Below, in pieces: positions 19,550-59,300 of a DNA stretch of 64,000 nucleotides. This DNA is from Syngnathus acus (taxonomy: Eukaryota; Chordata; Actinopteri; Syngnathiformes; Syngnathidae), in assembly GCF_901709675.1 (NCBI RefSeq), contig NC_051100.1:3286001-3350000 (forward strand). Reading direction: 5' to 3'. Each line of letters opens with the position of its first letter. The stretch's first letter is position 1. The position numbers and the translations under genes are program-made. Below the pieces are notes generated by a model. It saw only the letters and a list, made by a program, of their open reading frames with translations, did not search any database and was not told where the DNA came from.

Positions 19550-19800
19550 CTGTTCTTGCAACGGCGCTTTTAACTTTGCCTTTGTTATGATGCTCGTGTG
19601 GGCGATGTGACAGCACCACTAATCCGCTGCCTTCAATGTCAATCCCCCATAATCTGCGCGATGGCCTGTGTGTGACGTGTACAGGAGAATAGAAGTCCAA
19701 AGGACAACAAGTCGAAAAATCACACGTGCGTTAACGTTTACCTTCGGCCACTGCGATGTCACCGCTGCAGACTTCCCAATGTCGGGAGAGGTGACACTCA
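19550..19800 (-). other. Candidate noncoding first exon / promoter region of ogdhl
   Basis: On the minus strand a good donor (CAAGAACAG|GTGAGC) ends at 19550 and pairs with the acceptor just before the ogdhl start codon. The 5' edge is a guess because no transcription start is visible. Confidence 0.45.
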
Positions 19801-21448
19801 AAGTGATACAAATTTAGTGGGACCCAAAAAAAAAAAATATTGCATCATTGCGTAGCGAGCTGACAAAGTTTTATCTGCGCTGCAATCAAAATGACCATTA
19901 TTATCTTTGGTGGAAAAAGAGTGAATCCAATTATAGAAACTAAGTTAACTTTTCTTAAAAAAAATAAAAAAAGTCATTTGGGCAAGTGGTTTCAGATTGA
20001 TGGGCCAACCAAAAAAAACAATCAAATAATTGGGCTAGCTCAATTTAGAAATGCTGCTCCTCATTTCGACTTTCATCATTCATACTTGCTGGCCGCAAGG
20101 TCGGTGAAAAAAGATGGTTATGGGAATAAAAAAAAAAACCTGTGAGAAAGGGTGAAAATGAGAATCCACAGAAACACCAGTGTCACAGAATTCTTACACC
20201 ACTAATTCTAATATTGCACCTGTACAAAGTACCTTAATACTAATATTAAAATGACAACACAGCAAAAATCTAAAACAACAGAAAAAAACATAAGGCGTCC
20301 AATTCTTTGTATTTTTTAAAATTCACATTAATTCACTTAAACTATAATACTATCCTTACTGCCCTAAAAATCCACATTACCTCCTATATTTGCAACCTGC
20401 AGTCTCATTATTTGCATGCATCTTTGCCATTGCTCCCTATATGACCTGCTGAAGGAAGGGTCAGGCAATTATGAACAGAAATGCCATTTTGTCGGGGCGA
20501 CTCTGCCACCTGACAAAGACGGAGCGAGGGCCATTTCTTTCCTGGCCTTTTTATTAATAGTCTCCGAGCTTGCAAAGACCTGCGCCGCTGGGTAACATAC
20601 TACAGGCTCTGTGTTAAATCACATCCTGTTTGGGATAATTACCATCACAGCACAAGATTATGAAGAAGAAAAAAAATCTGCCAGGAAAGAAAACAGGTTG
20701 ACATCTCACCGTGCTTGTTGACCGTAGTTAGGAATCCTGGTGATCAAAGCTCAGAGAAGGAGTTAATCTTTAATTTTGAGGACACCAGCAAAATAAGTAC
20801 GGCGCAAAACAAGCTGATGGATATTGTCGAAAGTCAACAGCGTCCAGGTCTGACATCCCCAAAGTGACTTTGTACCAAAGTCTTGTTTGGAGTCGTATAA
20901 TGTGTAATCCACTTAGGGGAGCCAAGCCTCGGTGCCGTTTATGGATTTCCAAGTCGTGACGGTACTTAGGAAGCCTAATTCATCTAATAAAGCATGTATG
21001 AAGGCCCAATTTAATTTGCCGTGGGAGCTATGGGCACGCGCGGCCTCGTGGAAATCAATCGCATTTGGCGTCATTCAATAATGCATGATTTGGCGAAATC
21101 AAGTGACGGATCTGTGATGGCGAAGCATGCTTTGAAGAGCCGGCAATAAAAGTTTGTTACCTCTCAATGACCTATGAATAATTCAATTACAGAGTGGAGG
21201 AGCGACTTGAACAGGATATATTTTAATTAAGAAACCATAACAAAAAGAGGGCAACTTATAAACCTACAGTACAATATTATGCGACACATTTACAGGCGTT
21301 ATCGGAGATGTAACCAAAGCATCTTTAAATAGTGTCCATAAATCATTTACAGTATTCTCAAATGCTGTACTAAAAACAACAAAATGTTTGACGAGCAACT
21401 CTTCCATTAACCCTCAGTTTGTACATATAGGGATGTTGTTTATTTTTT
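19801..21448. other. Intergenic DNA between ogdhl and parg
   Basis: AT-rich and without a recognisable exon. Short minus-strand open frames (20770-20952 and similar) show no homology that I recognise. Confidence 0.5.
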
Positions 21449-21830
21449 TTAAGAAAGGGAAAGCCAAGCCCAAAAAAATATTACATTAAGTAGCTAATTT
21501 CACCTGGTTTTATTCATCTCAGCCAGCGGCCATTTTGCTACTTTCTGAAAATGACATCACAGTTGCCAGGTGTCCTAACCAATCATGGCTCAGCTTCAGA
21601 AAATTGGTGAGACATGATTGGTTGTGACCTGGCAACCGTGATGTCATTTTCAGTCGACAGCACGTGGTAAAATGGCCGCCTTTTGAAATGGATGAAAACA
21701 GGTGTATTTTGCCTTGTTTCATTTATAATCCACAAACCAAACAATCAGAACACCGTGTTTCAACTTGCTGAGCCGCACAGAACATATTTCGACAAAGAAA
21801 ATTCGAGGGTTGACTTCCCCTTTAAAGAAT
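21449..21830. mobile_element. MITE-like foldback element
   Basis: A long imperfect inverted repeat: the left arm (21501-21599) pairs with the right arm (about 21604-21704). The paired words are CACCTG...CATC, GCGGCCATTTT, CTGAAAATGACATCAC, GTTGCCAGGT and AACCAATCATG. Outer ends also match inversely: 21451-21471 (AAGAAAGGGAAAGCC) against 21805-21827 (GGTTGACTTCCCCTTTAAAG on the plus strand). There is no transposase frame, so it would be non-autonomous. Target-site duplications are unclear. The stem sits in the parg-ogdhl spacer. Confidence 0.65.
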
Positions 21831-22931
21831 GATAGTCTGTCGTTTCTGTTTAAATAAAGTATGTCAAACAAAGATATAAAAGAGCAGCATATATGTTTAG
21901 AATATTTGATAAGACATACTGTATACCCATGCATAGACTACAGCGCAGCATCTCTGTCACTCACAGCCTCTTTCGCGGTCACTTTTTCTAAAATAGAAGA
22001 TAATACTGATAACAATGGAGTGTCATCAAATTTTTCGAGTATGTGTCCACAAACATGCATTTGGGAGAATATACGGCCGGGAATAAACAGCCCCTTTTCA
22101 CTGTGAGGTACTTTAACAAGGCTCTAGTTGCCATCCTGTTATTGTATCCGTTTTCTTCTTAGATACTAAAACATTTATGTATAATAAACAAATTGTTTAT
22201 TGTTATATAGATTAACATTTTGCCTGTGTTTGTTGAAAAAGAAAATACATGGGAAGAGGATCTTGGAAAAAATCTAATATTAAATTATAATATTGAAAGG
22301 ATGGGAAATGCAGTAAGATTATTTCTCAATATTGGTATACTTCTTCCAAGTCGCATTCATGGCAAATTTGTTTTTGCACTCCCCACCCCCAAATCAGGAC
22401 GAGTAGAGCTACTTAAAGTTTAGCCTTGGCGGAGTTCTGTCGACATTTGGGTGTCTGTCATCAACCTTATGTGAATTGAAACTTGGCATTCCACGACCCA
22501 CCTTTACGTGATTAAAAAGGCTGAACAGCAACAAGGATTTACTATTGCTAGAAAGTGGAAACATTTCACCACATGAGGTGACAACTACAAGGCTGTTGTA
22601 ATACACTCACCACCAGCAAGAAAGGCAAAGCTGTGTTTTGGTAGTTTGCGTGTTGGAGAAATCACAAACGTAAAGGGAGCGTGGCTACAGGTGCATCTCA
22701 GTAAATGAGAATATTGGTGAAAAGTTTGTTTCTTTTCTTGCGGTTCACGACTGAGAAATCTCAAAAATCTGATTTTTGCTTTTCCTGGCAAGCTTTGGTT
22801 CACTTTGAGTTGAACTACTGAAATAAATGTTTTCCACAATATTTGAATTACTGAAATGCACTTGTCAGAGTGATTGTAAGCACACGACTGAGGTTTCTGA
22901 ACCTGGAGGACGGGATGTTTTTTTTTTTTTT
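21831..22931. other. parg 3' flank
   Basis: This stretch follows the parg stop codon in the direction of transcription, so it should include the 3' UTR. A minus-strand AATAAA (TTTATT near 22195) is one possible poly(A) signal. No other gene was recognised. Confidence 0.4.
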
Positions 22932-33755
<10,824 letters not shown>

Positions 33756-35092
33756 CTTGAAGTGGTCAGACAAGGCGAGTGCATGAAAGTTACTTTAAAA
33801 AATTAAATAAATCAGCGGTACGTAAGGATATTTGCTCACACACATGCTGTACATTTGTGAACATTAGCTATTTGATCATAGGTTATTTTTAGAATATTTA
33901 TTACAATTATAATCAAATCAAATAAATAGTAAAATATTTACGTCAACATGGAAATTAACTCGGATTTGTTAGCCGCATTACGTACACGCAAAAGGTGGTC
34001 AAGGTACGTCATGAACACCACATAAAGTCAGCTTTCAACTATTTGATACAAGCAGTAACAAAAGCATAAGTGGAAAACCCTGACGTATGACATAAACAGT
34101 TCAACGTTAAGAAAAACGGTCGAAAAACGGTCTTAGTTGTAACGGTCTATCACTGGCGAAATGTACCCAGCGAGAAACCTTAACACTGATAACTTTAGAG
34201 CCAATGCTAACTAAAGATTGAAAATGTTACTGTATTAAAAAAAAAATCTTTGCTATATACAGGCTAGCAAAACAGTCTCGTCAAGCTAGCGGATGCCGTT
34301 AAAAATGAAATACAACTTACAAGCATGTCCCTCGCGGGGTTTTATTCCTTGGCTCGATGAATTATGTAGTTGCTGTTTTCATTCTAAATGCAACAAAGTA
34401 GCGCCACATCGTATATTTCTCAAAATACTCCACTTAAAAAAGTGTTTTGGTCCAATTTCAGTTTTATTGACATGATGGCGCGACAGCCACGACCACTTGA
34501 CGACAAGATGTCGAGGGGAAGTAAGACCAATCAAAATGGTTTAATTTTGGAAAGAGGCGTGACCAGACGGCAGTATCCTAGCGACTCGGCCGCAAATGTT
34601 TTTTTTTTGTCGTAACAACGTGTAAAGGGACGAAAAATCGCAAATCACTGCAGACGGCGGCTCAATATGATGACGTCAGGTTAATGTATTACTGTCCGTA
34701 TTTTAATCGACTAAACCTGATTTAGGTACAAGGAGAAATGCGAAAACTAAAATTGAGAAGACAACATAAACATAGGTTGAGTGAATTAATTGATTACATT
34801 CCATAGACATAAAGTTAAAATAAATTAAAAATATTTGTATATATATAAATAGTATAAAATACATTTAGAACACAATTTACAAGATCTACATATACAATTT
34901 ATTTTAAAAAACGCACACACACACACTTGGAAATGGGCAGCAGACAGCAATTAAAGTGGAGGAATTAATGTGCAAACGATGCAAACAGCTATGAGCGTTT
35001 ATCAAGGAAAATCATGAAAATCAAAAAATAAAAATTGATTAAGGAAAATCAACTGATTCTGCATCAAAATGGTTGACAGGATTGTTTTGTGG
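33756..35092. other. parg 5' region and ferlin 3' flank
   Basis: A good minus-strand donor (CATGCTT|GTAAGT, exon edge at 34321) suggests a noncoding parg first exon, with the promoter at about 34330-34690 where CpG content rises. From about 34700 the sequence is AT-rich and should hold the ferlin 3' UTR; a minus-strand AATAAA (TTTATT) lies at 34898-34903. No TIMM23-like frame was seen. Confidence 0.5.
34898..34903 (-). terminator. Candidate ferlin polyadenylation signal
   Basis: TTTATT on the plus strand (AATAAA on the minus strand), about 190 bases past the ferlin stop codon. Confidence 0.4.
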
Positions 35093-50915
<15,823 letters not shown>

Positions 50916-52142
50916 GTTTGATAGTTAGTCCAAAATGTATTCTCAGAAAAAGGGGACCATATTCCTTAGTGTCGAGTCAGGGGAGAACTGAAAAAGTGAG
51001 GAGAGACGAGTGGCTACAGGAGGAGGAGAAAAAGGAGGAGGGCGACCTCAATTGTGCAACCAATCAAACAATACTTTACTTGAGTATGTATTTTTATTAA
51101 CTATTATGACAACTAGGTCTGATGTGGGGGAAAAAATGGTTGTTGCGTTAGTTACTTAGTTGTTTTTTTAACTTGGGTACATTTTAGTCTGTACCTTTAC
51201 TTTTACACGAGGAAAATTAGTACAGTACTTTCTAGTTTTGCTGTTTTTTTTTTACTTTTTAACTGAAGTATCTACTTTTACTTACGTACAGCATGAGCAC
51301 TGTCACCTCCTCTTCGATAAAATACTACGAAATAATAAAAATAAAAATCAACATACTCCCATTTCCCGTTTTTAAATACATATTTTGCTACGCCTTTACA
51401 GCAACTCCAGTTCTTTCGCGCCTCCCAGTGGTAAGGAAACAGTGCTGTGTTCCTTTACCAAGGAAATGTGAATACTTCTGATACTTGACGTGATAAAGTG
51501 CACATCAGTCTCCTAATTTCCGTAAGATCCACATGTATAAATGATTTTAGTTACAAATATCACTAAATAGTCTATTTTCATATTCGTGAATGAACTTACT
51601 GAATACATGAAGTCTTCAAATTCGAGGATGAAAACCAGACCTCGTATGAAAGTAATATTTCCGATGTTCCCCGAAGGCGTCTTTGTCTTCCAAACCATCC
51701 AGCTTTGGGAGCAAACATTACTTTTGTTGAAAATTCTCTCTCTAAAACAGACCGTAGCTCCTCAAAATATTAAATACATCGTATCTTGTAACAGGTAACT
51801 TCATTTTTTGTTGTATTACGGGAGCAATACAAGCATATAACCACGTGTGCTTTTTTTGAACGAACACAAGTTTTCGTTTATGCTAACTACGATTTTTTTT
51901 TACACGCAGCAAAGTAGTGTTAACATTACATTTTCCGATTATTCTTTGATGTACTCTTGTAAATTATTCAAAAAGCATTAACTATAGTTGTAACGTCAGT
52001 TGTACATTGGAAGTGTGCTAAAATGGCGTGCTTATGCTAATTGTAATTAAAACTCATCTTTAATTTCCGCGTATTGATAAAACTCTAAGGCAAATTACTT
52101 TTAAAAAAAAATCCAAATTCATTTTGCAGGATTCTGGAAGGA
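50916..52142. promoter_or_regulatory. Head-to-head ferlin / cep55 promoter region with teleost-type repeat
   Basis: The two genes diverge from this 1.2-kb interval. At 51060-51295 there is a T-rich patch with recurring TACTTTTACTT / ACTTGAGTA-like words, typical of fish dispersed repeats. A plus-strand donor (TAACAG|GTAACT) at 51796 could end a cep55 5' UTR exon that joins the exon starting at 52130. The open frame before it (from about 51607) has no coiled-coil character, so I treat it as UTR. Confidence 0.45.
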
Positions 52143-54772
52143 ATGGACCCCATGTCTTCTGAACAGGTATAGTCAATAGAAATCAACCTGACAAACTCAA
52201 TGGGAAAAAATGATTGGCAGTGTCAGACATTGTGTTGTCAATTGTCTCAGATAAGCACTTGTGTCAAATCAGTTTGACCTGCAAAGGCACATGATGTGAT
52301 CATTGGCCTGCATCGAACAAAACACTCAAGAGGTTCCGTGTATTGATGCATTCTTGCTATTGAATTGATTAACTATCCAGCCAAGTATGTCGACTCATTT
52401 TCATGTGGTAACAAACAGCTAATAGCTGTGAGACTGTCCTCCTGTAATGGTGGCCATTACTTCCATATTACAAAAATATCCACATTAAGGTTAATTAGTT
52501 GACAAATCTATATTCCCCGTCGCTGTGAATTTGGATGGTTGATTGTCTGACGAGCTCCATTTATTTGTGAATCTGACCTGTTTTACAAAATTGTTTCAAA
52601 GTCCGTTCTGCCGGTTTACGCCACTAGATGGCAGTCGCGATTTTAAACCGTTAGTTTCGCATGAGCCAGCAAAAAGACATTACAGAGGAACATGATTGGG
52701 GTAGGAAAACCATTAAGTGTTAAAATGGCCCTCTAACTGTGCGTTTTAATCTTACAAAGTATATTTAATATTTTGGAAATACACTGTAACAGTTTGAATA
52801 TCAATTGTGCTTACGCATACTACCAAATAATAAAGATTCATTTAAAATCTATTCAATATGAGTGAAAGGGGAAAAATGTATGCTGAATGGTTCAATCAAA
52901 TTTTTATATATAATATATAATAAATGTTTTAATTGCTGTTTTAGGACAACGCTTCAAATGGGCAGTTCTCCAGTGATGTTGCAGAGCTCCAAAAGCGTCT
53001 CAAAGATGTCGGTAACATTTTGCTCTAAATCAAGTGTAGGAAACCTAATAATGATAAACATTTTGTCATCTTAATATGATTGCCCAAGGTAGCACTGTAG
53101 CCAAGTGCACATATGCACACTCGTTGCTGATTCTTTGTTCCTTTGGGGGCTTATTATTTCCTCGTCTGCCTCGCTGCCTTTCTATTATGTGCTTCTCCAA
53201 CCAAGGCCTTGGCCGCCAACCAGCAGTGGCTGGCTTACAACCAGCAGCGAGAGGCCTACGTGAGGACAGTCTTGGACAGAATGCTATGGCTGGACAGCCA
53301 GCTGGACCAGGCCGTCCGGGCCCAGTTCACGCAGCACAATAAGGAGCATTCAGAGGGTAAGACACAAGGCGGCGTGTTACCAAAGGCACAACAACGAGAT
53401 TTGTTAAGACGTTTGTGTTTGTGTCCCTGCTCCCAGCAGACGAGAGAATAAGCGAGATGAAGCAGCACTTTGAAAGCCTTCTGGCGATTGGTCAAGACAA
53501 CCTGGCGATACTGAAGCGGCAGCTCGACGTCACCCTCCAAAACCTGGCAGATGCTAAAAATAGGTTAAATTAATTAAACTAATTAATCATTTAGAATAAA
53601 AAGTGGGTTTTTCTTCACATTAGTCAATCACACTGAAACTAATAGATTAAAATCTTATTTTATCCCTCCCTTTTTTTTTTACTGACATCCTTTCCTCCTC
53701 CCTCAGTCCTACTTTTCAAATTAAACGACTGAATTAAAATTAGTTTTCCAGCATATTCAGATTCACTGAGATGCGCCTATGATTGCGCAGATATGAGAAA
53801 AAAGAGCTGGAGGCAAGTGAGCTCAAGCAGCAACTCGAGCGCTCTTCCGAGGAGAAAGAGCTGGTGAAGGATGAGGTGAGAGCGCTTCAGTGGAGACTGG
53901 ATGAGGAGAAGGATCGCACCGCCAAATTGGAAGAGCAGGTACACTGGAACCTCGACCAGAGCTATTTGTGCCCAAGTCACTTAAATTGATTGTTGTCTCA
54001 GTCTTCTGTCGTTCAGATGTCCATGGTAAAGTGCCACAATGCTAGCCAGGACAAGATCGCTGACCTGGAGCGACAGGTATGACACCTTACATGACATTCT
54101 CATTTATTAACACAATCTGATTATGAAAAATCCCTTTACTTGGTATTTGGAAACCAGGAGCTGCGTAATGCCACTCCTATTTGCTTCAAGCTAAGTATGA
54201 AAGTAAACCAACAACTTTGCCCACTTTTGTGTCTTGCTTTTAGGTCCATACTTCCTCCCTGGACCTTGAGGACGAGATGGAGAACTGTTCATATTTGAAG
54301 ACACAGCTGATCAAACTTCTCAATATGCTGCGAAGACGCGACGACCAACTGGCACACTATGAAAAGGTTCGTGACAATGGTTTGACACAAATACTGCAAT
54401 ATGTACAGTCATTACATGCTGGAACGAACTAATGGCATTTCAATTCATCTCAATGGAAAGAACTGATTTGACTTGCACGCAACCTGAGTTTAATCGGCGA
54501 ACAAAAGACAAAATGGAATCAGGGATGGAACCGAAAGCTTCTAGCTTGTATTTGATATTTCTGATCTCTTTGAACAGAGAAAGCAACAGGAGGAAGACGA
54601 CAAGGAGGAGGACGACGAGCCCATCTATGAAGAAATGAGACCCTGCGGGTCGTCGTCACCCAATGACGGCAGCTCAGATAAGAGCTCCCTGGAGTGCCCT
54701 GTCTGTGGGATCCAGTGTCCTGTCAGGAAGTACCGGCAGATGATGGACCACCTGGAAGTCTGTCTGAACTAA
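52143..54772 (+). CDS. cep55: Centrosomal protein 55 kDa-like (CEP55), short form
   Basis: Coiled-coil midbody protein that recruits ALIX and TSG101/ESCRT for abscission. Coding exons: 52143-52166, 52945-53007, 53206-53356, 53440-53563, 53791-53938, 54017-54076, 54244-54366, 54578-54772. They join in frame into about 295 residues, against ~464 in human. The ALIX/TSG101-binding segment is clear (KRLKDALAANQQWLAYNQQR, matching human KDALEKNQQWLVYDQQR). Coiled coils follow (YEKKELEASELKQQLERSSEE, then the DLEDEMENCSYLKTQL part). An acidic stretch (EEDDKEEDDEP) precedes a C-terminal zinc-binding CPVCGIQCPV...HLEVC module. The N-terminal coiled coil of mammals is missing; only eight residues precede the binding segment exon. 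The exon 2 donor (GAT|GTCGGT) is weak but fixed by homology and frame. Upstream coding exons could have been missed. Confidence 0.87.
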
Positions 54773-55264
54773 ACTAAACCGAAAAACACCGTGAGGTCTC
54801 TAATTGTTCACGTTATGAGTTGTTCGCGTTAAAATATGAATTCAAGATCTTCTCGTGTTCTCATGTACGCTTTGATGAATTTAAATAATTAAAAAATGGA
54901 TTTATGTGACACTGTTGGTTCTCTGCTATTCCTCACACTGATTAGATAAGATGAATAGCTCAAAAGAGCTTTTCTGAGTTAATCCCTTTTCTAAACTATT
55001 TAATGCATGATGACCGCTCTACAAGGCAAAGACGTGTGTCATCTGCTAAAACTGCTGTGTGGATTTTTTAAGCATATGCACACAAAAAAGTTACATTTTC
55101 ACCAAAATACACCCCTGAAAGGCAGCCCCGCCCCTACTTTCTACATAAATTGAAAATAATTCAACCGGCAAGGCCAAGAGCACCACAAGACAAATGATCC
55201 TTTCTCATGTTAAAATAGCAATAGTATTTTAATGGACGTTAGCATGTGTCGAGCATGACATGTA

Positions 55265-55270
55265 AATAAA
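55265..55270 (+). terminator. Candidate cep55 polyadenylation signal
   Basis: AATAAA, about 490 bases past the stop codon. Confidence 0.45.
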
Positions 55271-55874
55271 GTCTATTTTTGAAAATCAGCCCAGTGTTGT
55301 CCTGACCGGTTTTCTCATCACACCACAATCATATCCAGTGTTCTCCGTGGAGCTCATAAAAAATGCCATTTGTCTCCTTCTGGGAATTAGTTTTCTCTCC
55401 TTCTCTCCTCTACACGCATGCTCATAACATTATTGGTCTCGTCCCCGCTCCTAAAGCATCCCCTAAGTGCTCGTAAAAAAGAAATCCCTGACTGCCTGTG
55501 GCTAAAATTGCATTATCGTGATAAACAGATACAGGATATGAAACGTTGTAATCTTATTGGGGGAGACTTAGACGACTAGAGAGATTATCCGGGAACACTG
55601 GGTTATTTTTGTTTTGTTTTTCTTAGGATTGAGTTGTATTGCAATTATTGTAAATATTGTAACAAGCGGAGGGTAAGGGGGCGGTTATTGCATGGAGGCA
55701 CACCAGCTGTCACTATGACAGGGGGCATTCCCCACACCCCATAACACAAGGAACAGTCACGTCTCAAGTCCATTAGTCGCCATGGAAACAATCCATGGAA
55801 ACTCAAGCAGAAAATGTGAAACATATTTGCAAAACCAGCGACGTGCATTTTCACACCAAACAACAATGATCGAT

Positions 55875-55893
55875 CCCCCCCCCCCCCCCCCCC
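55875..55893. repeat. Poly(C) run, 19 bases
   Basis: Uninterrupted C19 in the cep55-lgi1 spacer; such runs are prone to slippage and sequencing error. Confidence 0.85.
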
Positions 55894-56307
55894 ACGAGTG
55901 GAATGACAAGCATTTTCATTTTGATATCAAACAATATCAACGATGAGACTGACTATTCGGATTGATCCACCCACCCACCAGTGGAAATGACATGCATTTT
56001 CTCCAGCTGATTCACCACAGAGCTCACACCTCCTCCTCTCCTTTTTCCTCTTTCTCCTCCTCTTGCTCCCCCCCCCCCCCAAACCATAAGGCGTGGTTTT
56101 TACTCGGATGGTGATGCGAGCTCCGTCTGCTCCCGCTGGGCTTCCCCCACCTGCGCCCGTGCACACTTGCGCTCCCTCTTGTTGAGTGAGTGAGTCGAAT
56201 TATTTGACATTTCTTTCTCTGCTGCGTGATCCTCACCACGGAGAAGAGGCTCGCCGCGCGGATAAACAAGCGGCTGCGGCGGCGGAGGAGGAGGAGGAGA
56301 GCGGTTG

Positions 56308-59300
56308 ATGCGCGGAGGACGCACCGGGAGGAGGATGGCTCCCACACCGCGCCGAGCATCCCCGTGGCTCGTCGCGCTCGCGCTCGTGCTGGCGTGCGCG
56401 GGGCCGCCGCCGGTGGACTGCAGGAGGGCCCGGCAACCGCGGTGCCCCGCGTCCTGCACATGCACCAAAGACAACGCGCTGTGCGAGAGCGCCGGCCTCA
56501 TCCCCAGAGCCTTTCCGCCTGATGTTATCTCTCTGTAAGGCAGCTTCTTCCAAATCCTCCTTCCTCCTCCTCCTCCTCTTCATTGCAGTGTTTTTGTTCG
56601 ACTCCCTCAGGTCTTTCGTCAAGTCGGAATTTACAGAGATCCCCAGGGAGAGCTTCATCCACACGCCCGCCCTGCACCTCCTGTGAGCAAACTCGTGCAA
56701 TTCTCCCCTCCCTGTTCTGTATTTAGTCTTTTTTCTATTTTGCTGCAAACTAACGCCATGTTGGGATCTCACTGAGTTCTTTCCAATCCACTGATGCCTT
56801 GAGATGTCAGTAAAGTCATCTTTGACCACGTTTGTAACTGAAAACAAACTCATCTCAAACCATCCTTCCAGATTGAAATAGCATACGTAAGTCAAATATT
56901 AGCTTTCGCTTTAAAAAAAAAAGAATAACAATTTAAATATATCTTCTAAGAAGGAATAATATTAAATATGTCACAAATTAAACCGTTTGTGCATCATGAT
57001 TTCATGTTGCAATTGATTGTGCTGCTCCTTCTGGTATACTCGCTTTGGCCACCAGAGGGCGGTATAATACACACAAATGAAGAGTCACCGCTTCGTCCGG
57101 GCTAATAATTAGGCCATATATGACATTTTCTCATTCGTTAGCATTAAGATAGCTTTTTACTGTTATTTTAAGAATATATTCTATGTGCCACCATGAACCT
57201 AAATTTTGTTATTATCAAAATTAAAACCATTTGAACGGCTGAACTTTATTTGGGGTTAATGTTTTTTGAATGATTTAACGTTTTTTTTAGATTTATATTT
57301 TCAAGGTAGATTAATGCTGAGTAACATTTGACATCTCTGTGCAGCCTCTTCACGGCCAATAACTTGGAGTCTCTAGATGAGGACGCTTTCCTCGGCCTTC
57401 CTCATCTGGAATATCTGTGAGTGGACGACACACGAATCAACTGCAGAACAAAAGTTCTGAAGAATGTGTTCTTGTCACATTTTCTCGAGACTTCATTGAG
57501 CACCGTTTATCTTTTCATCAAAGGTTCATTGAAAACAACCAGATCAATTCCATATCGCCGTACGCTTTCCGAGGACTGAAAACCTTGGTGCATCTGTAAG
57601 TATGACATACCTGAAACATTCTATACTGAGAGGTTTCTGTATCATATCTAAAAATAAGGACACCACAATTTATAATCCAGAGCATTTTGAAGGGGGAATT
57701 AATTGTGCTTTAAATACGTTTCCGCTCTGACGCTTATGATCGATGAACAGTGCGCCAGAAATAGACAAGAACTCTGGCGATGTCTGTTAAGGTTTTCTGC
57801 AGTTTCACTCGACATGACTTTAGCCTGCCTACCCAATCTGCAGTTGACGAAACGAAAATGACGAAAAACATCTGCTCTGAGGTGTTACTCCTCCTATTGC
57901 GCAATATTGTGTGTTAATCGTTACCATAAAACGAGCAGAAGAGGAGGAGCTTTTGGTCTCCATGATGACGTGATTTTTTTTTTCTTTTCTACAGGAGTCT
58001 GGCTTTCAATAATCTTGAAACCCTCCCCAAAGATTTGTTCAAGGGCCTGGAAGCCTTGACTAAAGTGTAAGTATCACTTTTTAACACTTACGAGCGTGAA
58101 GAATTGCATAATGAGTTACATAACGGGCCAAACTATGCAAACATGAACAATGAGTTTCTTGTGAAGCGGCCTCTATATTTAGTTGACGGCATCATTACGC
58201 CTCTCCGTCCGAGGCTCTAAAAGTGCGGGGGCAAGCTGGCACATTTCACACCATTAAAATTGCACGAGGGGGTGAATTTGGAACTAATGAGACTGTGAAC
58301 GTGTCTGCGACTTCCCTCCGGTCCTTCTCTCGGTTTTAATGAGTACAGTAGAAATGTGAATGCAATTCCAGGTACAAAAATAAACAATTCAGGGTCAAAC
58401 TGTTTTGAAGTGTCTTCCCACACGGACTAATTCTACGCTCAGATTGGCTAACTTGAGCTAACAACCGCGAGCTACACTCTGATTCGCTAACAAACACGTC
58501 ACTCGCCAAGCCCCGCCTTTAAAGCCAAACACTTTCAAAGTCAAAGATACTACGAGTGTCTTTCGAGGCATATATCAATCTCAAATGTTTAAATTGTGAA
58601 CTGTCGTACCTGTTGTCTAGAGACCTACGAGGGAACCGCTTCACGTGCGACTGTAAGCTGAAGTGGTTGGTGGAGTGGATCGACAGCACAAACGCCACAG
58701 TGGATCAAATCTACTGCAAAGCCCCGTCGGCACTGCAGGACAAGAGGATCAATGACCTCATGCCGCAGTCCTTCGACTGCATCACCACAGGTGCTCTTGG
58801 GCGGACATTTTGAAATAGCTGATAGCTGGTCGAATAGTTGGTTGGTTAGCTGCTTGTTAGCTAAATGTCTGTTTTGGTTGGTTGCTTGTCACTCTCTCTC
58901 TCGCAGAATTTGCTTCATACCAGTCCCTCAAATTTGAATCCATATCCGTGGAGGCCTTTACCTTCAGCGAAGACCAGTATGTGGTTTTTGCTCAGCCCTT
59001 CATTGGCAAGTGTAGCTTCCTGGAGTGGGACCATGTAGAGATGGTCTTCAGGAATTTTGATGATATTGACAGTAAGTATAAAAAGAAGTACAAGAAGTCC
59101 AAGTTTCTATCTGCTCTGCTTAACTGCACATTCAAACGAGTAACGTCATCTCATAAAACTGCCACACACACGCATAGTACCAAGATGATGTCATTCCTGT
59201 TTACTCAAGCCACTTGTGTCATTTACATGAACCACAATCGCGGAGAAACAAATCAATTCCGAATGTGCAGGAAGAAGGAACATTTGGTTCTAGATTTAGC

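Larger units (their letters stand above)
54773..56307. other. cep55 3' UTR and lgi1 5' flank
   Basis: AATAAA at 55265-55270 is a plausible cep55 poly(A) signal. A C19 run lies at 55875-55893. From about 56020 the sequence becomes GC- and purine-rich with (GGA)n/(TCC)n tracts, consistent with the lgi1 promoter and 5' UTR; long minus-strand frames there are compositional. No other gene was seen. Confidence 0.5.

Noticed and set aside
51586-51795. Open frame ending at a donor upstream of cep55, possible coding exon
   Set aside because: No coiled-coil or CEP55-like character; treated as a possible 5' UTR exon only.
56024-56895. Long minus-strand frames over the lgi1 5' end
   Set aside because: Purine-rich (GGA)n tracts and GC-rich exon 1 generate K/R/E-rich shadows.
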